DNA of 64,000 nucleotides from Hemerocallis citrina (GCA_017893485.1 CM030363.1:174866686-174930685), one strand, 5' to 3'. Shown: positions 32,693 to 45,327, counted from the first letter of the stretch. The notes: a model not told the origin generated them from the letters alone. A program made the numbers and translations.

Positions 32693-33737
32693 GAGTGTAA
32701 ATCAAGTGAACTTTGATCTATATTAATGTCTCAGGAATAGTTGCAGGACTACATTCTCTCAACAGACAAACATAACACTAACAAAAGCTATCAAAAAACC
32801 TGATGATATTTGTTGCATTTTTCAGTAATGAGATAAACAGCTGTTAAGTAATCAAATAAAAGAAACATTGAAAGTATAAATAGTGGTTATATTGACAAAG
32901 TATGAAATATTCTGGAGATCGAGTCACATAGAAAAATGATACTTAAATTTTCACTTGCGCTTTGCACCTGCAAATACAAATCTGCAATGAATCAAACACC
33001 CATTTGAATAAAATAATTAAACAATGTCACATGTTCAAGTGGTCACAGAGATAAAACAGCCAAACGAAAAGTAAATATAGCAATTGTAGTCAAGCTTAGC
33101 AATTAGCTTGCATAAATCCTTTTAAGTTTACCAAAAGGAAGCACTTCCCTGCAAAGTAGATAGACTCTACTCGGTCACAATTTACAGTTGTGACAATCTT
33201 TGATCATAAACAGTCTCTTTACTTCTCTCCCAAAGTGGAGAACATCTGAATTTGTCATTCAGAAACATTTCAGCTGCAAGAGTAAGCATATATCCAAAGA
33301 ATAAAACATAAAAAATAAAACATAAAAGATAAAACAACAATCACTTTTCTTGCAAAGTGGAGAAATCTGAATCCATTATTCAGAAATTATTCAGCTGCAA
33401 GAGCAAGCACAGACAGAAGAATAACACAAAACATAAAAAAACAATCCAAAACCCAGAGCTATAAATCATATTAAGAAAACAATATAATAAAATCAGAATA
33501 AATAAATAAATAAATAAATAAAACTGAGATAGCCGACAATGTCGATAGTTGTACTGATAAAGATAAGTCTTAAAACTTATACTGAAAGATGTCCTAAGGT
33601 TCACACACACACACCCAAGTCCAGATTATCTAGAAATAAAATACTCTATGATAAAGCCTTTTAAGTTGCTCACCACCAAAACTATGCCAATTAATGTCTA
33701 AAGAAAGCTTTAAATTGTAAGAGATCTAGTTTCTATC
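32693..33737 (-). other. 3' flank of the PABP gene with a local duplication
   Basis: AT-rich sequence that should include the 3' untranslated region of the minus-strand gene. A tandem duplication is visible: 33234-33310 and 33354-33430 share GTGGAGAA-x-ATCTGAAT and ATTTCAGCTGCAAGAG. No clear plant polyadenylation signal was fixed. Confidence 0.4.
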
Positions 33738-34857
33738 TCAGTTGACCGCAACCTCCGCTGATAAAAAATTGTTGGACTGGAGAGCTTCCTGACCACCAGT
33801 GCCCCCAACTTTTGATTTGGAGAGCTCAAGCACACGAACTGCTTCGTTCACCTTCGAAGTCAATGACTCGGGCGACTCCAGGAGCAACAGCAACTCAGAG
33901 TTGTCCATCTCCAGCAGCATCCCAGTAATCTTCGCAGCAAGCTCAGGCTGCAAAAAGTTGATTAAGACAATCTTAGCAGGCAAGTTGAAAGACTAAATTC
34001 ATTAGCATGTAGAGTGCATTTTGAGTAGCATTAAAAGTCAGTTTGTGTTGGATCCTGCACGGCCCCATTCTTCCCATACTTGCTCAATTACAAGAAGTAA
34101 CCAACACAACAATATTTTCAAAATTCATTATTACCACCATATTAAAAGAGCAAGAAGCTCATAAAGAGGCTGTATCTATTATTCTTCCACAAAATGTCAA
34201 ACAAAAACAAAGTATTACGACTTACTTTTGGATTCACTTTTGAAGATTTTACTTCTTAACTTATTTAGACAGTTCGAGAATTTACACTGGAACAAACAAA
34301 CCCAGAAAGAGCAAAATACCTTGATGCTCTCCACGAGGGGGAAGAGACGTTCGCCGAGCATATTCTTCCGCTGATGAGGAGAAGCAGCAGCAAGCATGCT
34401 GCTGAGCATGTCAGAGCCACCTTGAGTATGTGACATGCCTAGTGAACCATTCTGACGACCATTTGGCACGTACTTGTTCTGCCCAGGTCTCTGTCAGAAC
34501 AATAACAAAAAACAAGGATACAAAATATATTTAAATATGATGAAAACATCAAGTGAATTAGCAACAGAACTATTGAATTAAGGACAGATTTGCTACAATT
34601 CATGGATACGCTGCACTTGAACAATATAGAAACCATCAGTGCATTTTTGTATAATTACTAGATTTGCCCATGGGCACGTGCCTACGGCACGTCTTCAAAA
34701 CAATACAGCATATGAAAAGCCTTGTAAATAGTAAATCAACAATTATATAGCTCAAGTTTGAATAGTATGACAATAATTAGTTGTAAATAAAAGTCCATGT
34801 TTTCATTAGTATATGTTGAAAAATAATTATAAACTGGAGGTTCATGTTTCCAAAAGT

Positions 34858-34888
<31 letters not shown>

Positions 34889-37800
34889 TTTGGGGATTGA
34901 AGGAGAGCCACTTGATAGCTTTCTTTGTGTTTTATTATATAGATAGGAAACATAAATTTAGATTCTTGTCTATATATGTAAGTTTTCCACATTGTGCAAA
35001 ATAATTGTTAATCTATTTGTCTTTTATCACACCAGATTGTACACAAGCGTGAACATCAACATAGATCTTCGGATACAAGGCCTTTCCTCAACTCCTTGTA
35101 ACTAATATGGTGTGCACTTGCAAGAGTATTAAGAAAAACAAAATTTTCAAATTTGTTTGTTCATATCAAGTGTTCAGAGTTTCGGATGGTTTCATGTACA
35201 TCTCATTTACGGAGTGATCATCAACTACTTTACAGCCCTTAAATTCATAACTAGGTACCAAAATATCATTTGTATATGGGTCCTTATATCACAATCAGAC
35301 AATCATATAATTATGACATCCTCTATGTACAGCTAGCAAACCATGATTCTTTATATACGAGTGATTTTTCAGGAAGATGCTTCTTGCATTACAGTTTTAC
35401 TAGTTAAACTGCTCCTTAACTGATCATCTTTGTGGGTGTCAGCATTACTTTATTACTGGCTAAAGCTTAAGAACAGGATCGAATGATCTATACCAAAATA
35501 TCACATGTATCAATATGCATAAATGTCCAAGGATACCCCCATTATTGAAGTCGGAATTAAATTATGCATTGAGAGAACAACTGCAGTGCAAGCTGACAGT
35601 ATTCTAGTGTCCTAAAGTGACCAAGATGCAAGAGAAAGTGAGAAACACATACTTACTATAATGAACAAGGTTGACCTATGGCTAGGGATGTCTACTACTA
35701 CATCCAAATACCTTTCCTAATAAAATCCTCTCTCGTAGGCAAAGCTGTGAATCATATACCGGTTTTGCATGTTTATCGTATTTGTATCATATCGTGCTTA
35801 CTAAGATATATTGTTACATATGCTATTAGTTACATAATTAACCACACATCTATATGTCATTGAAATAAAAGCAAATTAATCTTAAAGTAACTTATCAAAT
35901 CTTAAATTAATTATTAATTAAAATGTATGTAATTTATTAAATCTTAATGTATAACTTATCAAATCTTAAACTAATTATTGATTAAAATAAAAATATGAAA
36001 TAAGCAAGTTATCTAATCATAAACCTAAAACTGAAGATGAAACATGTTGCTTTCAACACGAGAAACATAATAAAGACAACCAAAAAGAAGATCGTTAACA
36101 AAATGGAAGCCACAAAATTTAGTTATAAACATAAGTCTATTATTATAATGCATTATACCAAAAATCTAAAAAATGAAAGAAATTCTACGAAAAAAATTCA
36201 GTAATTTACTTCAGATAACGCTCAGTATCTTGACCAATTTTTCAAATATAGAAGAGATAGAAAGTTACAAACCTTGTCTCATTCCCAAAAAGAAACGACA
36301 AATCAAAATGGCTACCTTAAACGACTAAAACAATTATAGTAGCATTAGCATGCACTATAAGCTCATGCAACATAAACTGTTTCTAATTCAAAAGAATATT
36401 AAAGTGCACGGACAAGGTGCATATCTTTGGTTCAACACGGACAAGGTGCATATCTTTGGTTCAACTAAGGATGGTTTTTTTTTTCAGAACAGGTTCAACT
36501 AAGGATAAAACACATTAAAGCACAAAAACTAACATGGACATGATGTCACACGCACCGTGACAAACTGAAATTTCAAATAAACTACACTGGAATGGGAAAG
36601 AGAAACATGAGACCGGCACCTAAAACATATCTTACACAACCACTGCTTCCAAGTACGTGTCTTTTTCATTTCTTGTAACCTAAAGCTAGAGGATATACAA
36701 GAACATGATTAATTATATTTTGATAGAGTGATAATTCATTGAACAATCTGCAAGTAATTAATACCGTACTAGCACAATACATAAAGTAAGTATTGGAAGA
36801 AAGAGGTGAATTCACATACAATAAGAGAAAGGAATAGCATAACTGAAAACATAGAGAATAAGAAAGGTTACCTGGTAACCATTTGAATCTCTGTATGTGT
36901 TCAAAGAATGATTAGGCTGTTGCATATGGGGAATGTAAGGCATAGACTGTGCAGCCTGAGGGAGCATATGCTGCCCGTTCATGCGGCCCCTACCCTGCCT
37001 ATGTTGCCTTGGAGCATTTTGCATCTGCAAAGAGCACACCATTACAGATAAGACGCACATAGACAACATATCAAAATGGACAAATGAGCTCCAAAATTAG
37101 CATGCTAAAAAAAGAATAGGATCATAAGGATGACACTCACCATCGGGACCGGCATTGGTTGAAAAGCTGGACTTGCTTGTGGAATGAAACCATTTGGCCT
37201 CCACCCAGGTCTCATTCCATAAGGCTGATACATTCTTGCAGGAATTTGTGAGACAACACCAGGAGGAGAATAGAAAACAGAGGGATATGCAGCAGGAATA
37301 ACAGCAGGTGGTGATCCTGCTAATCCCGTCATCCTCTGAGCATACTGCATCTGTAAAAGTGCCTGCCTATCCTCCTTCCTCTGAGCAATTGAAACATATA
37401 AAGGCTTCCCATGAAACAAGTACCCTGAGTGAAATCCACATATGTAATACAGTTATTACATGTGAGAAGATTAAAAAAAATAAAAACAACAGAGAAATCA
37501 AAATACCGTGCAAAGTGTTCACAGCACTGTTGGCCTCCTCTGGACTGCTATAGCACACAAACCCAAAGCCTTTACTGATTCCCTTCTCATCGCGCATAAT
37601 TCTTGCGGAAGAAATGTTGCCACACTGACTGAAATGTTCACGCAAAACATCATCATCGACTGAGTCATCAATGTTCTTCACATATACATTTGAAGCCTGA
37701 AAACAAGGAGAACAAATTCATTAGACATCACTTATGGGAATTTATGTCCAGGATACTTAAAACAAGTGCCAAAAGACGACCATGTTTTTCATGATTTGTT

Positions 37801-40414
37801 CATTGCGTTTTTCCTCGTACAAGCGCCGCAAAACTTGTTGTCGCTCTGCTTTCTTCTGAGCTCTTGATACATATAGAGCCCTTGACCCTAGTTTTGCAAT
37901 TTGTAAAGAAAACAAGAGTCAGCCACAAACAGTCGTCAAGGGATCTTTTTGGAATCAATGCAGCAAGTAAGTTACCCATGTTGACTTACCAAGCTGAAGA
38001 CCATTCATTGCCTCTACTGCCTTTTTAGCACAATCAGGATTTTCAAAATTTACAAACCCAAACCCCTTTGAGTTCCCATCACCATCCTTTGCAATCTTCA
38101 CACTGAGGACCTTACCAAACTCAGAAAACTTGAGAGCAATAAGTTCTTCTGTGAAGTCCTGATCGAGGTATTTGATGTATAGGTTGGTAAACTTAGCTTC
38201 CGGGTTTTGTAACACCCGCTCACTCTTTCTTATAAAGTTACCCACATAACTGCAAATGGAGGAGAATCAACCAATAAGAGTAAATGACTTTTGAACTGAC
38301 AAAACTATATTATACATTGAATAGCTATAAATATATAATAACTACATACATTGGTTTCCCTTCAACAGCAATGCCATTGAGTTTCTCAATGGCAGAATTC
38401 GCTGATTCTGGAGAATCAAATTGAACGAATCCATGCCCTTTGCTTTGCCCCTCTTGAACAGCAACTTTGCAAGACAGGATAGTCCCAAATTGTGAAAAGA
38501 TTTCGTGAAGCTTCACATTATCAATAGAGTCACTAAGATTCTGCAAACAACAATAGAACTTTTCAGTCATAATTAAATCACTTTCAAAAACAGAAAAAAA
38601 TCATTAAAAGAGCAAACTTAACATCATTTGATCGACATTACCTTCACGAAAAGGTTTCCCATCCCACTGCTCCTTGTTTCTGGGTCTCGATGCGACCACA
38701 TAATTCTTACTGGTTTCTCAAGCAAGGGACTGTAGTTCAATTTCTCAATAGCTTGTGCGGCTGCATAAATATACAGTCAGAATCATACGGTACCAAAAAG
38801 TTGTGATCTAATAAGAATCGCAGAGTTTTTATGTCTAACCGAGCCCTGTTTTGGAGATCTCTAGAACAGATGAATAAATTACTCATAATTATTAAAAAAA
38901 CAAATCTCTAATCTCTAATATTATAATGGGAAAAGGCCTTGTAAATCAATCAACGCGTGTGATGCACGTACATAACTAATATGAAGGAGGTTTCAAATTC
39001 GAGTTCTCACAATGTCAGAGTTTTTATTTTAATTTTTTTTATTTAGACGTGCATCGCACGTGTAAATTACTAGTTTAAAGTAATAACAAGTATTCCTAAA
39101 CTTTTTTTTCTTTACGAATATTCACATAAAACATAATATATATACCGATACATATTCCTAATGTAAATTAAAGAATATACACCAATAGGAATCTGGACCA
39201 CACTAAACAAAAGGCAATAAATTTTATGAAATTTATTATGAAAATATACAGCATTTCGCAGTTTATAAAATTATATATAACAATAAAAATATGACTTTCT
39301 ATAAAAAAATATACATATCCCAAAAGATCTGATTTTATTTTATAGAGGAATCAAAAAAAATTGAATCTCAAAAGAATTTTGTCTCACAAAAGCAGAAACA
39401 AACATACTTAAAATACAATGAACAAACGTGAATTAAAGTAACCTAGTAATATGCATGTGTGAATCACGTTCTAATTAATTAATTTTTATATAGTAAATAA
39501 TAAAATGTAATCAGGCATCAAACCTGAGACCTCCCTTTATTCATCACATACTCTTTACAAATTACCCTTAGTGGCACAAACTTTTATTTTATATAAGTGA
39601 CACTTTTGTAAATAATTATGTCTTAAATAAATTTGAACTTTGAGGATATTATGATAACTAACAATAGTTGAGTAAATAAATGGTTAATATAACTCCCACT
39701 TAAAAATGATTGGTTGAGATTAGATGGTTGAATGTCTACAAATAACAACCTAAACTCTCCCATTATAATATTAGAGATGTTATAAATGTAACAAGAATTT
39801 AAATTGCAACAATAAAAATGCAAATTCTTTACAAAAGTTAATTTAGGAACATACAGTAATGTAAATATACACCAACAAAAATCTGGAATCTGGATTCCAA
39901 TAAACAAAAAATGCAAAAAATACAAAATTCAACATTAAAATCTACAGTAATCTACTAATCTCACGTTTAAATTATTGTCCAAGAAACATTTATATTTATT
40001 TCCCAAATAAGATCTGACTTTTTTTGTGTGGAAACTGGATTCAAAAAATGAATTTTGTCACTAAGCCACCGTGTGCACTTGTGTGCACTCGGCCTTCCCG
40101 CATTCGTATTGACGATCCGAACTATTCACATTGATCTACACATCTAAATTAGTCTAAATATGTAAAATCAAATCATTTGAAATTCATTTGCCCATCCATC
40201 ATGTGACTATAAAAAACAACGATTTTCAGTCATACAATTTTGTAACACTTCAATGGATGATGGATGGGCAAATGAATTTCAAATGATTTGATTTTACATA
40301 TTTATACTAATTTAGATGTGTAGATCAATGTGAATGGTTCGGATCGTCAATATGAATGCAGGGAAGGGCGTGAGTGCACACAAGTGTATACGGCGGCCTA
40401 GTGCACAACGGAAG

Positions 40415-40490
<76 letters not shown>

Positions 40491-40648
40491 TAAAAGGGAT
40501 ATGAGCAACTTGCTCATTTAGTAAATGAGCAATTGATTATGTGGCATCATGTGATACATTGGACAAATAACCCTTTTAAGATTTTTCCAATTACATGTAT
40601 GTCACATCATCAATTGCTTATTTACTAAATGAGCAAGTTGCTCATAAC

Positions 40649-40700
<52 letters not shown>

Positions 40701-41321
40701 AAATTCACTAATAAAATGTTTTAAAAAATAAATATTACACAAACTACTCATAATCCATATCAAAAAAATCGAAAAAAGCAAGAATTTTTACAAAATTTAA
40801 TCTAAAAATTACACAGTAATCTACATTTCAAAACATTGCCCCATTAAAATCCAATTTTATCCAAAATTTTCACAATCTATTTTCTCAAATTCCCCAATCA
40901 AAAGGACACAAAATTAACTCAAACAACAAACGAAATTCGACGCACAGTAATGAAAAAAGTAACAACTTTTACATCATTTAATCATAAATAAAATTCAAAA
41001 ATTACATTCCTTTTACAAATTTCCCGATCAAAAAAACGAAGTTGAAAAACCAACAACTGAATTCTACACCTATCCATCGCAATCGAAATAAAAACTAATC
41101 CAATCAAATCAAAATCCAAACTTTTTACCATCAGATGGGTTGATGTAGTTGACGTAGCCGTAACCAAGCGACTTGCCGGTCGCCGAGTCCCTGCAAACCC
41201 TAACCGACGTCACCGGCCCAATCTTCGCAAAGTGCTCGAACAACGCCCCCTCGTCCACGTCCCAATGCAGGTCCCCCACGTACAGCGCCGCCCCCGGCAC
41301 CGCCGCCGCGCTCGCCGCCAT
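33738..41321 (-). CDS. PABP: Poly(A)-binding protein (cytoplasmic PABP, class IV-like)
   Basis: Ten coding exons (minus strand): 41321-41129, 38760-38642, 38540-38350, 38249-37990, 37887-37781, 37696-37507, 37424-37141, 37024-36872, 34490-34320, 33947-33738. They sum to 1878 nt (625 residues plus TGA); phases agree at every GT-AG junction. Domains: RRM1 about 12-90 ([16 protein letters not shown]), RRM2 100-175, RRM3 190-267 ([14 protein letters not shown]), RRM4 292-369 ([16 protein letters not shown]), a Pro/Met/Gln-rich linker, and MLLE at 535-605 with [14 protein letters not shown] binds mRNA poly(A) tails, contacts eIF4G through its RRMs and PAM2 proteins through [19 protein letters not shown] and [20 protein letters not shown] look nearer by eye to Arabidopsis PAB6/PAB7 than PAB2/4/8. 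The first in-frame ATG (41321) was taken as the start. Introns 1 and 8 are about 2.4 kb each and hold transposons. No break was seen. Confidence 0.95.
34658..34943 (-). mobile_element. Short Helitron in PABP intron 8
   Basis: On the minus strand it starts TCTATATAATAAAACAC after an A and ends with a GTGCCGTAGGCAC hairpin, then GCAAATCTAG before a T. A 5' TC, a hairpin close to the 3' CTAG and insertion between A and T are the Helitron rules. At 286 bp it is non-autonomous. A TA array lies inside (34858-34884). It is read in the same direction as the host gene. Confidence 0.65.
38912..39073 (+). mobile_element. Short Helitron in PABP intron 1 (162 bp)
   Basis: Starts TCTCTAATATTATAATGGG after A (38911) and ends ACGTGCATCGCACGT hairpin, then GTAAATTACTAG before T (39074). 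All Helitron end rules are met. Non-autonomous. Confidence 0.65.
39443..39777 (-). mobile_element. Second short Helitron in PABP intron 1
   Basis: On the minus strand it starts TCTCTAATATTATAATGGG, the same 5' end as the element at 38912, after A, and ends CATGCATATTACTAG (39443). The following base is G rather than T and the 3' hairpin is weak, so this copy is older or its 3' end has changed. Confidence 0.5.
40058..40408. mobile_element. Foldback MITE F2 in PABP intron 1
   Basis: Two arms of about 150 bp in inverted orientation (left from ACTAAGCCACCGTG, right ending CACGGCGGCCTAGT-like) around a loop of about 45 bp. Shared core: CACATTGATCTACACATCTA and AAATCAAATCATTTGAAATT. A TA array begins just after the right end (40420). 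A half copy of the same family is at 51692-51907. Confidence 0.75.
40420..40488. repeat. TA microsatellite
   Basis: About 69 bp of uninterrupted TA repeat between foldbacks F2 and F3. A second TA run is at 40652-40699. Confidence 0.95.
40489..40652. mobile_element. Foldback MITE F3, enclosed by TA arrays
   Basis: Terminal inverted repeats of about 55 bp (AGGGATATGAGCAACTTGCT on the left; the complement of AGGGTTATGAGCAACTTGCT on the right) and a short middle. TA repeats directly abut both ends, so the target was TA-rich DNA. Confidence 0.75.
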
Positions 41322-41540
41322 CGCCAATTTCACGAATTAGGGTTAAAAATTGGATCTTTGGGTCCTTTTAGGGTTAAAAATTGGATCTTTTAGGGGTTTT
41401 TTTGGGGGAGAAAAGATGGAGTTTTTAGAGGAAGAGGATGTGGTGTTGCATGGGGAGCGGGAGTATAAGGGCGATGTGGTTTCTTATAGGAAACTTATTT
41501 TCCTTTATGGGGTAAGCCCGTATGGAAGGGACATATAAAG
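41322..41540 (-). promoter_or_regulatory. PABP leader and core promoter
   Basis: On the minus strand a TATA-like CTTTATATGT lies at 41540-41531, about 210 bp before the ATG. The leader near the ATG contains a tandem duplication of about 26 bp (41338-41365 and 41371-41396), each with AACCCTAA, a telo-box-like element common in plant genes for translation factors. This fits a PABP promoter. The exact start of transcription cannot be read from sequence. Confidence 0.5.
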
Positions 41541-43663
41541 TCCGTTGGATTTCTGTGAGCGCGGATTTTGAGTTAGATAATGCAGTTGAGAGTAGGTGGT
41601 GTAGGGTACGGTGGGGAGTGTAGGAATTTGGGGGAGGATGAGACAAAGATGAGTGCACAAATGGGTGGGATTTGGAAAGAGCCAAAGGAAGGGAAATAAA
41701 TGTGAGAAAATACTTTTCCAAAATTTTAAATTTTATAATTTTTTTTAATATTTTTTGCAATTACTAATTTACAATTGTTTGGGAAAAATTTTTCCCGGTA
41801 TTTTAGATGAGAGAATTAAGGTTGTAACTGTATGGACATTGGGTGTCTCTAGGAATTAATGATATTTAAGATGCATCATAACATAACACAGTAGGTAACA
41901 GATCTAGTTTCATATTGTGGTTTGTGAAGATAAGAAAATATAATGCAATTTGTTATAAAATTGAAAGGAGGCGTATATAAGGAAATAAATTATGTACTTT
42001 TTATTTTGCTCTTTTTAAATTGAAATTGAAATAGGTTAGGGGATGAAATTTTAGGTAAGAAAGTTTTGCAATTAGTACTTCAAAGTGTTATTTGAGAAAT
42101 ATCTCTTTACAAGTATAATTAGGGAACTTAATTGTGATAGTATGGATGTAAGTTGTTAGCTTCATTTTTCTATTTCACTGTTTTTCATCTTCTTTGTTTC
42201 CTTATTTTAATTAATTAATAACAATTAATATGGGATAAAGTATGAATGGGTTTCTCCCGCGTATCCACTGCACCTAAGATGGAGAAATTGCTCCCTACGG
42301 GAACATTAAATAATAAATAACTAAAATTAAAAAAATGAATCTCTAAAATTATTTTTAAAAAACTGTTGCCAAATAAATAAATAAAATATATGTTGCTAAA
42401 TTGTTTTATTTTTTGTTGCCAAATTAAAAAATAAAATAAAAATAAAGTATGTTGGCGAATTTTCAAGATAAGAAAGATGAAAAAAAGAGAAATGCAAAGT
42501 ACGGGCATTTAAACTAAGGTAATCTTGAAACTATATCTTACGAACTTGGATAACATGTGTAGTGCACAATTAATAATCGAATATGAAACGATCATTTCGG
42601 AAATGGCATATGATAGACAAATATTATTATTAATAATCGAATATGTGGTCCTAAAATATTATTATTATTATTAATCTTAAATTACTTAATTAATTGATTG
42701 ATTGATTGATTTTAAAAAATAGAATGAAAAAGGCATTTAGTCGCTCAATCAAGAATATGATATAGGATAGCAATGCTAAATTGTTCCAAGAGAGAGAGCT
42801 ACAAAGTTTTCATAAACAACTATATGATTAATTCAACGGAAATAACAAAATAAATCAAATAATTCATATTAAAGACAAGGATCTCCACTACTAGAAGACT
42901 ACGGAGGATTGAAGAGAAAAAATGAATAAGAGAAAGAAAAAATAGTAAATTTCCATATATTAAAACAGAACTTTTAAGGATAGTAAAAATTATAGATCTA
43001 ATCTAAGCAAAAAAAAAAAAAAATTGAGAAATTTATGATATTTTGGAAGGCTTTTTTTTGTTTAACCAAAAGGATGCTGCGTATATCCTAGTCTCGGTCC
43101 ATCCATGAGTGTCACATTATTCTTCAGACCGAACATAACTACATCCCCATCCATTGTAACAGTCTTGTTAAAAGCAAGAGTCTAGGCCATATAGGAGAAG
43201 GTTGCCTTTAGTCGCTCCTTGTGACCCAGTCGGCCTTCTAAAAACCATTTGTTGCCTAAATATATTTCCCTCGAAAAAGAAAATTTAGAATCGAAATCAT
43301 TATTATAATATACCTCCGTCGTGGGAAGTTGTTATTGATCATCATCACCACATGAGTTGTCATTGCCCTAGAATGATAGGAGATCTCCCTCACAAATTCG
43401 CAACTGGTGATTACCGCCGCCATTGGTTGGGTGAGAAATAAAATTAGGGCAATAGTAGATTATAACATGAATGAGGCGGGTCGATATTGGGTCGGGTACC
43501 GACCTATTTTACATCTTTACTATGATAACTAAAGAGTTGGAGGTGCGAATTTATTTTGATAGTTCTACAAGGAAAGGATTATATATATACACGCAGCGCA
43601 CATACCATATGATATTGCTAAATTATACTAAAGACATTTTGTCTTCTTTGCATTATTTGGAAT
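41541..43663. other. AT-rich intergenic region
   Basis: Upstream of the PABP gene. I see simple ATT/TAA repeats (42600-42720) and a poly-A run (43011-43022), but no gene, LTR or transposon end that I can support. A stretch at 43080-43240 has a less biased base composition and might be a decayed exon, but I do not recognise it. Confidence 0.4.
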
Positions 43664-44417
43664 TAGGGATGATAATGGATCGGACTGGACCGGGTTATCA
43701 TAAATTCTAACCCGGTCCTAAATTCTTTGTGGGCTTAAAACTTTAAACGGCCTTAAGCCGTTGGCTTTTCCTTATTAAACCACTAACCCTACCCATTGCC
43801 TCCTAGGGTTAGATCTTCGGTTTGGGGCCAACCTAAGTTTTAATTTTCAAATGAATAGCATTTTATAGGAGGGGCTTATGTATATATTTCTACAAAACTA
43901 ATTGCATTTTTCAAAAATAGGAGAATAATTTAGAAATATAATAATATATATTGAGTAAAGCAAATAACAACATGATGAACAAATATTGAAGCTATCAGTA
44001 TAAAGTTTGGAAGAAGAAAAACAAAAAGATGCTTCCCTAACTTTTTTGCTATCTTAACATCCTTTTGGTCGCAACACTTTTATCAAGAAATCAGCACATC
44101 CAAATTCATCTTGCAGCTAATAGAAGAAAGAGTGGGTTTCTTTTTATCTTGGTTGAATTTATTATTGAGTAAAAATAATCATTTCAATTATCAAGTCCTA
44201 CAAGTTAGGAGATTGGTTGCATGATTTAGATTTACAAGGTTGAGCGTCGGGCTAGGTTGGGCTTATGCAAAACCCTAACCCAACTCTATTTTAAAACGGG
44301 CCAACTTTAAAGTCCCTACTCTGCACATTATCTTATAGGGTTATGGCCGGATTGGGTTTTCTCTTCAGAGTTGGATTCATGTCTAGTAGGGCCAGCCCTA
44401 ATTTATTATCATCCCTA
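43664..44417. mobile_element. Non-autonomous hAT element (754 bp)
   Basis: The left end is TAGGGATGATAATGG; the right end, reverse complemented, TAGGGATGATAATAA. The 8-bp flanks TTTGGAAT (43656-43663) and TCTGTAGT (44418-44425) match at five positions, consistent with an aged 8-bp target duplication. No transposase. Confidence 0.6.
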
Positions 44418-44819
44418 TCTGTAGTACAGTAATCAACAAAAAATCAGATACGAACCAATACTTAATTATTTCATGTTAATGTGTCATAAGAAAAATTCCC
44501 TCATATTAAGTGTTGGCATGTGTAGTTGAATCCTGCACTATGCGAGGAGTGCTCTAGATGGAGTTCTGGTAGTGTGGCATCATCGCACCCTAAATCCGAC
44601 ATTTGGTATGTGTACCACTGCATCATACAATTTTTTGTATATATGATATGTGTAAAAATTGGAGACGCATGATCTCAGCATGTATCTCAAAGCTTCCAAA
44701 GGCAGTACAATAATTTCACAATGTCAACATGCCTACTAGAAGAACATGAGCCGTCTTCAGGGCCATGAGCTCAACCAGATTCATAATAATGACTTGTAGC
44801 ACAAGAAGAAGAGGATTTC
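44418..44819. other. Probably the U3 part of the Tat 5' LTR
   Basis: No independent feature was recognised. The start of the Tat 5' LTR should lie here (a TGTTGGCATGTG at about 44511 is one candidate), but without the partner LTR it cannot be placed. Confidence 0.3.
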
Positions 44820-45302
44820 CAACTAATTATAGATGTCAGTAAAATCCCCCTAAACAGGGACTAAATGTTAATTCTATCCCCTTACTTTGAGAATCTCTAA
44901 CCAAATCTTAAAAGATACGTTTTCATGTCTATCTTTTATAACTAATTCCTATCATATAAATACCCTCTCCCCTCATTCAGTAAAAGCTAATCAATATGTC
45001 TCCACTAAAAAACCCTAATCTTTATTCTGGGTTGCTGACTTGAGCTTCGGATAGTCTTATGCTAGAGAAACTCCAGCGTGTCAGACTTTTTGTAGGTCCA
45101 CGGACATTTTTAGCCATCTAGATCAATATCTAAGCGATTCCAGCTATCCAGATCAAGATCAAGACGATTCCAGCCATCCAGATCCAGATCAAGACGTTTC
45201 CATCAATCCAGATTTAGATCTTGAACATCGTTCCAGATCAAAATTTTCTCCCTCAATAAAAGAACTCATAATCTGGTTGCTTCCACACCAAAATTAGCAA
45301 CA
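44820..45302 (+). mobile_element. 5' LTR (recognised part) of the Tat-clade element
   Basis: Contains a TATA box (ATATAAATACC, 44954-44964), then GTTGCTGACTTGAGCTTCGG, which also occurs in the solo LTR at 32110-32692, and ends TAGCAACA at 45302. Downstream are the primer-binding-site motif and gag, fixing plus orientation. Between 45110 and 45235 a 30-bp unit with AGATCAAGACGATTCCAGCC is repeated about four times. Confidence 0.65.
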
Positions 45303-45309
45303 AAATAAT

Positions 45310-45327
45310 TGGCGTCATCTGTAGGAA
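45310..45327 (+). other. Tat primer-binding-site motif
   Basis: TGGCGTCATCTGTAGGAA follows the LTR end by seven bases. I recall TGGCGCCGTCTGTGGGAA at this place in Tat-clade elements; the differences here are all transitions. Confidence 0.6.

Noticed and set aside
32693..33737. Extra coding exon downstream of the PABP stop
   Set aside because: The TGA at 33738 ends a normal-length PABP with complete MLLE; the downstream frames are short and AT-rich.
34858..34884. TA arrays as centromere or matrix attachment signals
   Set aside because: They are ordinary microsatellites tied to MITE or LTR edges; nothing else supports such a role.
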